Source: PALSA-610 sp038239145 (GTDB lineage: Bacteria > Actinomycetota > Acidimicrobiia > IMCC26256 > PALSA-610). From it: a DNA stretch of 64,000 nt. This document shows, one piece after another, positions 57,861-64,000 of this stretch. The stretch is from contig JBBSFB010000013.1 in assembly GCA_038239145.1 (NCBI GenBank), positions 1-64,000 on the forward strand, given 5' to 3'. A program made the position numbers and the translations under genes. How positions within the stretch are numbered: position 1 is the stretch's first letter; each line of letters starts with the position of its first letter. The notes below the pieces were generated by a model, which had not been told where the DNA came from, did not search any database, and worked only from the letters and a program-made list of their open reading frames with translations.

Positions 57861-60344
57861 TCACCAGCCGATGTCGATTCCTCGATCGAGCTCGACCCCG
57901 TGCTCGCGATGTTGTGCGCGTTGGTCGATCGCGAGGCTCTTGCCGATGGATCGTTCGATCGCGCGTCGCGCGATCTCGCTGACGTCGACGGGTGCGGGTG
58001 TGCGGGCCTCGTATTTCCCGGGCACGATAGTGTAGAGCCGGTTTTCGTGGCGGCCGCGGGAGAGTGCGGTGTAGGCGGCTTCGCGGTGGAGGTGTTCGTC
58101 GCCGAGGACGTAGGTTCGGTCGCAGGTGAGGCCTTGCGCTTTGTGGACGGTCATCGCGTAGGCGTGGTCGAGGCTGCCGTCGGCGACATACCAGTCTGGG
58201 ATCCTGGTGTCGGTTGGGTGCTGGTCGAATCGGACGACGATCCGCGTGTCGTCGGTGGCGGTGACCACGCCGCGTTCGCCGTTGATGAGTCCGAGCGGCC
58301 GATCGTTGCGCAATGCCATGACCCGATCCCCGACCGCGAAGGTCCGTCCGTCGATCGTGTTCCCGGTCGGGGCGACGCGGCCGTGCGCGATGAGCGCGTC
58401 GCGGGCCCACCGGTTGAGGTCGGCGACATCGGCCCGTAGCGACGCGAGCATGATCGCGTCGTCGCAGTTGAGGGTTGCGGCGAGCCAGTCGCCGGCCATC
58501 CGTTGGTGTGCGGTCGCCTGGTATTCGTAGTACTCGACGTGGCCGTGGGCGTCGAGCAGATCCATGGCGCGGCCGACGTCACCGGCCCGGAGTTCGGTGA
58601 GCGCTTCCCGTTCGATCGGATCGGTCTGCCGTTGATTGTCGCTGAGATGACTCGCGCCGAGCCGCTGCCCGAGCGCGGCGAACGCGCCGCCGGCTTCGAT
58701 CGCGGGAAGTTGGTGGTGATCGCCGACGAGGACCACCTTGGCCCGGTCGCGGGCCGCGTGTTCGCAGAGACGGGCGAGTTGCACGGTGCCGACCATCGCC
58801 GCCTCATCGACGACCACGACGGTGCCGGGGCTGAACCCGCGCGAGTGGGGACGATCCAGCGCGGCGAGGAGCAGATGCAGGGTCGATGACGGGATCTCGG
58901 AGCCGGCCTGGAGCTCTTGCGCGGCCCGGGCCGACGGGGCGCACCCGAGGACCGGGTGGCCGGCCTCTTCCCAAGCGGCGCGGGCGACACCGAGCGCGTA
59001 GGTCTTGCCCGTCCCGGCCGCGCCGATCACGACCGACACGCCGGCGCCATCGGTGGTGAGCTTGGTGACCATCGCGGCCTGCTGCGCGCTCAACGACCGC
59101 CCCCCAGAGACGGTCGACGCGTCGCAGACCCCGACCCCGTCGTCGCGACGGGCGATCGCATTGTCGAGGAGCTGTTCCTCGATGGCCAGGAGCTCCACCG
59201 TCGAATACTGCACGCCGGTCAACGCGACGCCGACCGCCTCGACCTGGCGGCCGGCGAGGAACTCCTCCGCGCGCCGTTCGAGCACCGGCACCGTCGCACC
59301 GTTCGGTGCGTGCTCGGCCAACACGCGCACCACGGCGCGTCGATCGAACGTCGCATCCGACGCCGTCAACAGGCTCGCGAGGCCCTCATCGCTCACCTCG
59401 ACGCCGTCGGTACAGACATACCGTGCAGACGTCGGTGCAGACGTCGGTTCCGTCAACAAGGACTGCACCGCTCTCCGGTCGAGTCCGTGCAGACCTGCAC
59501 GTTCCCGCCAGTCGGCCTCGAGCGTCGCAGGGTCGACGTCGTAGTCCTTCGCGGCCCGGGTCATGACTGCGAGCCGCCGCGCGGACCGGGTCGACGTGTC
59601 GCCACCCGCTTCCATGGCGTCTTCGATCTGGATCCGCCGGCGGCTGAACTCCCGCAACACCTCGTGCGGGATGCCAGCGACCTCACCGACACCCTTGACG
59701 ACGGGCTCCCACCCGACACCCAACGACTGGGTGAGCGCGCGGCGGAGTTCGGCCTGATACAAGAACCCGGCGGTGCGTGCGTGCGCGTACAAGTGCCGGC
59801 CGTCGAGCGTCCGCCACACGCCGTCCTCACACGCAGTCGTGTTCGCGACCACCACATGGGTGTGGAGCTGCGGATCGCCGGACCGGCTCGCGCGATGTCG
59901 AAACGCGGCGCCGATCAGCCCATCGCCGTCGAGGGACTCGACCCCGTCATGCCCACGCCGCGACCGAATCGCCTCACGTTCGACATACCCGACCGCAGCA
60001 TCGACCGCGACCTCGTGCGCCGCGACGACGGCGGCGGCCGTGTCCTTGTCGCCCAGCGCCCACAACACCGACACCGACTTCGGCGACGACAACGTCAGAT
60101 CAAACGCGCACACCCGCGCATTCCCACGACGCAGACGAACACCAGTGGACGGATCCGCACCCGACAACACGGTACGGAAATCGTCATCGTCGACCTCGCC
60201 TGCGAGACCCAGCTCGCCGGCCACCCTGCCGACCCAGCGGCCCGGGACCTCACCCCGCTCGCTGTAGTAATCCTCAGCGCCCTGCGCCACCGCGGTCAGG
60301 TAATAGCTCTCCTGACCGACCGAGACCTTCCCCACCGACATCAT
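57861..60344 (-). CDS. MobF-family relaxase-helicase (TrwC/TraA-like)
   Basis: An 827-residue conjugative relaxase. The N-terminal domain has the tandem catalytic Tyr (GQESYYLTAVAQG), PKSVSVLWAL and the metal His triad GDPQLHTHVVVAN (about residues 155-165). The C-terminal helicase has Walker A GAAGTGKT (about 440), VVVVDEAAMV, and late motifs TVHKAQGLTCD and TALSRGRHENRLY. It nicks the transfer origin and unwinds DNA during conjugation. ATG at 60344 fits family starts. The upstream promoter motif ends 6 bases before it, so the mRNA may be leaderless. Somewhat shorter than the 1000+ residues common in this family. Confidence 0.93.
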   Translation of the reverse strand: MMSVGKVSVGQESYYLTAVAQGAEDYYSERGEVPGRWVGRVAGELGLAGEVDDDDFRTVLSGADPSTGVRLRRGNARVCAFDLTLSSPKSVSVLWALGDKDTAAAVVAAHEVAVDAAVGYVEREAIRSRRGHDGVESLDGDGLIGAAFRHRASRSGDPQLHTHVVVANTTACEDGVWRTLDGRHLYAHARTAGFLYQAELRRALTQSLGVGWEPVVKGVGEVAGIPHEVLREFSRRRIQIEDAMEAGGDTSTRSARRLAVMTRAAKDYDVDPATLEADWRERAGLHGLDRRAVQSLLTEPTSAPTSARYVCTDGVEVSDEGLASLLTASDATFDRRAVVRVLAEHAPNGATVPVLERRAEEFLAGRQVEAVGVALTGVQYSTVELLAIEEQLLDNAIARRDDGVGVCDASTVSGGRSLSAQQAAMVTKLTTDGAGVSVVIGAAGTGKTYALGVARAAWEEAGHPVLGCAPSARAAQELQAGSEIPSSTLHLLLAALDRPHSRGFSPGTVVVVDEAAMVGTVQLARLCEHAARDRAKVVLVGDHHQLPAIEAGGAFAALGQRLGASHLSDNQRQTDPIEREALTELRAGDVGRAMDLLDAHGHVEYYEYQATAHQRMAGDWLAATLNCDDAIMLASLRADVADLNRWARDALIAHGRVAPTGNTIDGRTFAVGDRVMALRNDRPLGLINGERGVVTATDDTRIVVRFDQHPTDTRIPDWYVADGSLDHAYAMTVHKAQGLTCDRTYVLGDEHLHREAAYTALSRGRHENRLYTIVPGKYEARTPAPVDVSEIARRAIERSIGKSLAIDQRAQHREHGVELDRGIDIGW

Positions 60345-60350
60345 CACTAC

Positions 60351-60382
60351 GGATAAGCGCGTTGACAACGCCAAACGCGACA
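60351..60382 (-). promoter_or_regulatory. Shared element promoter motif before the relaxase gene
   Basis: Read on the minus strand: TGTCGCGTT, 13 bases, GCGCTTATCC, then 6 bases to ATG. If TTATCC is the -10 box, transcription would begin at or near the ATG (leaderless mRNA). Same boxes and spacing as two promoters in element 1. Confidence 0.65.
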
Positions 60383-60467
60383 AACCCGCATCGAGATGCA
60401 ACTGTGTGAAGGCTCTTCGATCGGTTGGCTCAGCCGAGAGCGGTCAACGAAGAAAGTCGAACTCTTG

Positions 60468-60499
60468 TGTCGCGTTTCGGTGTTCCAGCGCGCCATTCA
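60468..60499 (+). promoter_or_regulatory. Degenerate copy of the shared promoter motif before xis of element 2
   Basis: TGTCGCGTT at 60468-60476, 13 bases, then GCGCCATTCA at 60490-60499. The upstream box is exact and the spacing identical, but the downstream box is changed. It ends 5 bases before the ATG at 60505. Confidence 0.5.
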
Positions 60500-60504
60500 T
60501 GTAC

Positions 60505-60819
60505 ATGGACGAACAACACGACGACATCGGGGGCAAGCAAGGTTGGACGCGGACGACTGCGGGAGTCGCACCGCTTCTGTTTACGATCCCGCAAGCCGCG
60601 TCCGTGCTCGCAGTCGGGCGAACGACCGTTTACGAGCTGATCGGCGCTGGCGACCTCGACGTCGTGCACATCGGGCGTTCGGTCCGGATCCCGGTTGACG
60701 CGCTCCGGTCGTTCGTCAACCGACAGGCTACGAGGACCTCGTCCGCGCGTTCGGCTGGCGCGCCGAGAACGGAGAGCAGCCAACACCGACCACCGCGGAC
60801 GCGAACGACGTCGAGGTGA
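60505..60819 (+). CDS. xis: Excisionase (AlpA/HTH_17-like), apparently frameshifted at its C-terminus
   Basis: A 104-residue frame. LLFTIPQAASVLAVGRTTVYELIGAGDLDVVHIGRSVRIPVDALRSFVNR is a clear HTH_17 excisionase domain. After FVNR this frame turns into Arg/Ser/Thr-rich sequence of poor coding character. In the -1 frame the same DNA reads TGYEDLVRAFGWRAENGEQ, then VWQLDQEADGVAHWGP, and stops at 60896, two bases before the integrase ATG. That frame has no start codon of its own. The natural product therefore probably extended to 60896 and an indel near 60720 split it, unless the shift is programmed. ATG at 60499 is also possible. Confidence 0.8.
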   Translation: MDEQHDDIGGKQGWTRTTAGVAPLLFTIPQAASVLAVGRTTVYELIGAGDLDVVHIGRSVRIPVDALRSFVNRQATRTSSARSAGAPRTESSQHRPPRTRTTSR

Positions 60820-60898
60820 ATACGGTTTGGCAGTTGGATCAAGAGGCCGACGGCGTGGCTCACTGGGGCCCGGCCGCCAACGGAGAAGGGGCTTGACC

Positions 60899-62092
60899 AT
60901 GGGGAAGCGCAGCAACGGCGAGGGATCGCTCTACCAGCGAGAGAGTGACGGGAGGTGGGTCGGCGCCGTGGTTGTCGAGGGTCGTAGACGCGCGGTTTCC
61001 GGCGCCAGCCAGCGCGAAGCGCGCGAGAAGCTGCGCGCGCTACAGAGCGCCATCGAGGATGGCCTCCCGATCACGGCGGGCCGGAGCATCACGGTTGCCG
61101 GATACCTGGCGCAATGGTGCGACGTCACCCTTCCGTCGCGCGTTCGTTCTGGCCGATTGAAGACAAGCACCTTCGATAGCTACTGCGACGTCGTCGTGCG
61201 TCACATCGTGCCAACGCTCGGGAAGGAGCCGCTCGCGAAGTTGACACCGGCGAAGGTGCGATCGTGGCTGTCGGCGAAGCAGGTCGAAGTCGGAGCTCGC
61301 GGCACGGTGTTGAGCGCGCGTACGGTCAGCTACTTCCATGCCGTGCTTCGCAAAGCGCTTGCGGATGCGATGCGCGACGAGCTGGTCGGGAGGAACGTCG
61401 CCGCGCTCGTAGAGCCGCCTGTCGTGCGTCGCGCTCCGGTGCAGCCGTTGACGGCCGACGAAGCACGGAAGGTGCTCGAGGCAGCCGCCAGCGACCGACT
61501 CCGCGTGCTCTGGCTGGTGATGCTGTCCGTCGGTCTGCGGCGCGGTGAAGCGCTCGCGCTGCGCTGGAATGATCTCGACCTGGACGCCGGCACGGTCACG
61601 ATCGCGCGCAGCCTCCAGCGCATACGCGGCGAGACAGACGCGACGACCGGGAAGCGGAAGGGTCAGCTGGTCGAAATCGCGCCGAAGACCGCGTCGAGTT
61701 CAGCGACGATCGCGCTCCCCGCGTCGCTCGTGACGGCGCTGCGTCAGCACGTCGAGGTACAGCAGCTTGAGAGGATGGTCGCCCGCGTGTGGATCGACCC
61801 CGGGCTCGTGTTCACGACGAACCTCGGTACCGCGCTGGAGCCGCGAAATGTTAGTCGGTCATGGTCGACGCTGTGCGACCGCGCGGGCGTGCGAAAGGTT
61901 CGGCTTCACGACCTGCGGCACAGCGCTGCCAGCTTCATGCTGGCCGCGGGCGTCGACCTGAAGATGATCCAGACCACGCTCCGGCACTCGCGCCTCGCCA
62001 CAACCGCCGACATCTACGCGCACGTGCTCGACGAGGTTCAACGCCAAGCCGCCGAGCGCATGGACGTCGTACTGCGCGAGCTCCGTAGCTGA
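60899..62092 (+). CDS. int: Tyrosine integrase of element 2
   Basis: A 397-residue phage-type integrase. It has an N-terminal arm-binding domain (NGEGSLYQRESDGRWVGAVVVEGRRRAVSG), a core-binding domain (SITVAGYLAQWCDVTLPSRVRSGRLKTSTFDSY) and catalytic motifs GLRRGEALAL (Arg), HDLRHS, LRHSRL and the Tyr in DIYAHV (about residue 371). GGAGAAGGGG precedes the ATG. Only distantly similar to the element 1 integrase although both use the same tRNA gene. One base separates it from the frame that ends the excisionase. Confidence 0.94.
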   Translation: MGKRSNGEGSLYQRESDGRWVGAVVVEGRRRAVSGASQREAREKLRALQSAIEDGLPITAGRSITVAGYLAQWCDVTLPSRVRSGRLKTSTFDSYCDVVVRHIVPTLGKEPLAKLTPAKVRSWLSAKQVEVGARGTVLSARTVSYFHAVLRKALADAMRDELVGRNVAALVEPPVVRRAPVQPLTADEARKVLEAAASDRLRVLWLVMLSVGLRRGEALALRWNDLDLDAGTVTIARSLQRIRGETDATTGKRKGQLVEIAPKTASSSATIALPASLVTALRQHVEVQQLERMVARVWIDPGLVFTTNLGTALEPRNVSRSWSTLCDRAGVRKVRLHDLRHSAASFMLAAGVDLKMIQTTLRHSRLATTADIYAHVLDEVQRQAAERMDVVLRELRS

Positions 62093-62101
62093 GCTCCGGT
62101 C

Positions 62102-62602
62102 TCAGATGCGCTCGAGTACTCCGTCGGGGAGCCGCCGCCAGCGCCGGTGATGAGCGTCGAAGAACTCGAGCAGGATCGGCGGGTTGAACCGCTCGGCTCG
62201 GATCCGTCCCGCTGGTGGCACTTCGGAGTCGAACGACACTGAATTCGTCGTTCCGCCGGGCGCGACGGCGGGAAAGAGCCGGCTGGCTTGCCGTTCGAGA
62301 CTGCGTTTGTCGTACCAGGCCCACGTCAGGAGCGCGACGACCACATCGGTCACCGGAAGCTCCGACGCGTTTCGCACCACGACGTCGCATTCACCGGTTG
62401 GAGCCGCGTCGTGCGGGTAGTTCCAGCTCGATCGGTCGACCCAGGCCGCGACCTGAGACGCCTGCGCACGCTCCTCGCCTTGTCTCCGACCTCGGCGATC
62501 TGACGCGAACAGCGCCATCGCCCAGACGAGCGTACCGACCGTGCCGATCGACGCTACCCAAGTGGGGAAGTCGCCCCACTGGATCGAACTCTTCGCGAGC
62601 AC
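62102..62602 (-). CDS. Small membrane-anchored protein, unknown function
   Basis: A 166-residue protein starting with GTG. One N-terminal membrane helix (WVASIGTVGTLVWAMALFA) is followed by a basic stretch (SDRRGRRQGEERAQ) and a soluble beta-rich domain (CDVVVRNASELPVTDVVVALLTWAW, VPPAGRIRAERF). The layout recalls small membrane proteins of mobile DNA with a WVxxIGTVGTL helix. It is the last gene before the tRNA and is convergent with the integrase gene. Function not recognised. Confidence 0.65.
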   Translation of the reverse strand: MLAKSSIQWGDFPTWVASIGTVGTLVWAMALFASDRRGRRQGEERAQASQVAAWVDRSSWNYPHDAAPTGECDVVVRNASELPVTDVVVALLTWAWYDKRSLERQASRLFPAVAPGGTTNSVSFDSEVPPAGRIRAERFNPPILLEFFDAHHRRWRRLPDGVLERI

Positions 62603-62624
62603 GCTGCGACCTCGGTTCTGACCC

Positions 62625-62647
62625 CGTTGCTACATGCGTTGCTACAT
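62625..62647. repeat. Element 2 arm-type repeat, right end
   Basis: CGTTGCTACAT twice with GC between, identical over 23 bases to 54871-54893 at the left end of element 2. TTTCCGCAGGTCA at 62689-62701 likewise repeats 54817-54829. Confidence 0.75.
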
Positions 62648-62707
62648 AAGCGGCGCGACGGCCGTTCGATGACCGGATCGGCGTCGTGTTTCCGCAGGTC
62701 AGTGCAG

Positions 62708-62780
62708 CGCGCTCGGAGGGAGTCGAACCCCCAACCTTCTGATCCGTAGTCAGATGCTCTATCCATTGAGCTACGAGCGC
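62708..62780 (-). tRNA. tRNA-Arg (anticodon ACG)
   Basis: A complete 73-nt cloverleaf on the minus strand: acceptor GCGCTCG/CGAGCGC, D-arm GCTC-AATGGATA-GAGC, anticodon stem TCTGA/TCAGA with loop CTACGGA (anticodon ACG at 62745-62747), variable AGGTT, T-arm GGGGG-TTCGACT-CCCTC and discriminator G. CCA is not encoded. Its 3' half is the attachment site of the two integrated elements, and the 45-bp segment 62705-62749 recurs at 54734 and 48733. The gene was kept intact by the element's own copy of the 3' end. Confidence 0.96.
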
Positions 62781-62828
62781 TTGGGCGGACGAGTGTAGAC
62801 GAGGGGCCCTCCGATTTCCCGGGGTCGG

Positions 62829-62993
62829 CTAGTCGTCGTCGTCCAGGTCGTCGTCGTCCTCGTCGTCGTCTTCCTCGTCGACGAGATAGCTGTACGCCTT
62901 GGCGAGCGCCAGGACCTCGTTCGCGTCGGCGCTGACCACGTGATATGCGATGCGCTCGAGCAACGCGTCCCGCACCTCGTCTGTGGTTGCCAT
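62829..62993 (-). CDS. Small acidic protein with Asp/Glu-rich tail
   Basis: A 54-residue protein. The N-terminal 38 residues are helical (TDEVRDALLERIAYHVVSADANEVLALAKAYSYL), and the end is almost purely acidic (EEDDDEDDDDLDDDD). AGGAGG lies 6 bases before the ATG at 62993, which strongly supports translation. Function unknown; acidic tails of this kind occur in small nucleic-acid or ribosome-associated proteins. It lies between tRNA-Arg and the divergent pilB-like gene. Confidence 0.7.
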   Translation of the reverse strand: MATTDEVRDALLERIAYHVVSADANEVLALAKAYSYLVDEEDDDEDDDDLDDDD

Positions 62994-63120
62994 CGTGTTC
63001 CTCCTGACCGGGGCCGAGCTGCCGACGTTAGATGTCACGGCGACGTGAAATGCGCCACCGAACACCGGGCAATCGCTCCGGGATTGCTCCAGGTTCGGCG
63101 CAAACGGCCGATTGCCAGAT

Positions 63121-64000
<880 letters not shown>

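Larger units (their letters stand above)
54734..62749. mobile_element. Integrative mobilizable element 2, inserted at tRNA-Arg(ACG)
   Basis: An 8-kb element bounded by attachment copy 2 and the intact tRNA-Arg gene. Contents: ECF sigma factor plus membrane beta-propeller protein, toxin-antitoxin pair, MobF relaxase-helicase, excisionase, integrase and a small membrane protein. Its own terminal repeats (CGTTGCTACATGC... at 54871-54893 and 62625-62647; TTTCCGCAGGTCA at 54817-54829 and 62689-62701) lie inside both ends. No mating-pore genes, so transfer would need a helper. Confidence 0.9.

Noticed and set aside
63061..63120. FliA-type promoter before pilB (CGGCCGATTGCC)
   Set aside because: The GCCGAT part fits a -10 box, but no TAAA-like -35 box lies at the required distance.

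Overview
The window is high-GC DNA from an actinobacterium, most likely of the class Acidimicrobiia. The grounds are the GC-rich codon use, GTG starts and ATGA/GTGA gene overlaps, a DUF3499 gene, the ECF sigma/zf-HC2/YcnI locus, and a lytic-transglycosylase-like protein with GYW...DGGVFAFGDA repeats typical of that class. The taxonomy is an inference.

Positions 1-13986 are ordinary chromosome: the end of a ferredoxin-type protein, a pirin, a Fpg/Nei DNA glycosylase, short-chain dehydrogenases, a flavin-binding protein, an ABC1/UbiB kinase, a cell-wall-lytic protein, a GerW-like pair, an M20 peptidase, an enoyl-CoA hydratase, homoserine kinase, two tandem DUF3499 paralogues and an MFS transporter. 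Two strong inverted-repeat terminators lie at 3669-3737 and 5349-5384.

Positions 14113-23588 hold the metabolic centrepiece. A textbook guanidine-I (ykkC) riboswitch precedes two DUF1989 genes (carboxyguanidine deiminase CgdA/CgdB), a biotin-dependent carboxylase usually called urea carboxylase, and allophanate hydrolase. Together they should convert guanidine to carboxyguanidine, allophanate, then ammonia and CO2. Three more genes follow without a real gap: an MBL-fold hydrolase, a Rieske oxygenase and a small protein of unknown function. They may feed the pathway. From 23535 to 37835 a second catabolic block encodes an amidase, a creatininase-family hydrolase, a GlnT-type gamma-glutamylamide synthetase, a PuuD-type hydrolase, an SDR, a complete peptide/nickel-type ABC importer, a CitE-like lyase, an amidohydrolase and a thioesterase.

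Positions 37832-48633 carry a glyoxalase-fold protein, an MBL-Rieske fusion resembling NamH, an ECF sigma factor whose likely promoter (GGGAAC-N17-CGAC) occurs before both the anti-sigma gene and the ycnI gene, a secreted papain-like peptidase, a NUDIX hydrolase, a polytopic membrane protein, an internally shortened WYL regulator facing a DUF6855-like gene across a clear palindrome, an LAxTG surface protein and a RibD/DHFR-fold reductase.

Positions 48733-62749 are two mobile elements integrated in tandem at the 3' end of tRNA-Arg(ACG) (62708-62780). A 45-bp copy of the tRNA 3' half occurs three times (48733, 54734, 62705). Element 1 carries a HigBA-like toxin-antitoxin pair, a VOC protein, a kinase-fold protein, accessory proteins, an excisionase and an integrase. 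Element 2 carries an ECF sigma factor with a membrane beta-propeller partner, another toxin-antitoxin pair, a MobF relaxase-helicase, a frameshifted excisionase and a second integrase. Each element has its own short repeats inside its ends, and both share a promoter-like motif. No type IV secretion genes are present, so they look mobilizable rather than self-transmissible. Chromosomal genes resume at 62829 with a small acidic protein and the start of a PilB/GspE ATPase that runs off the window.
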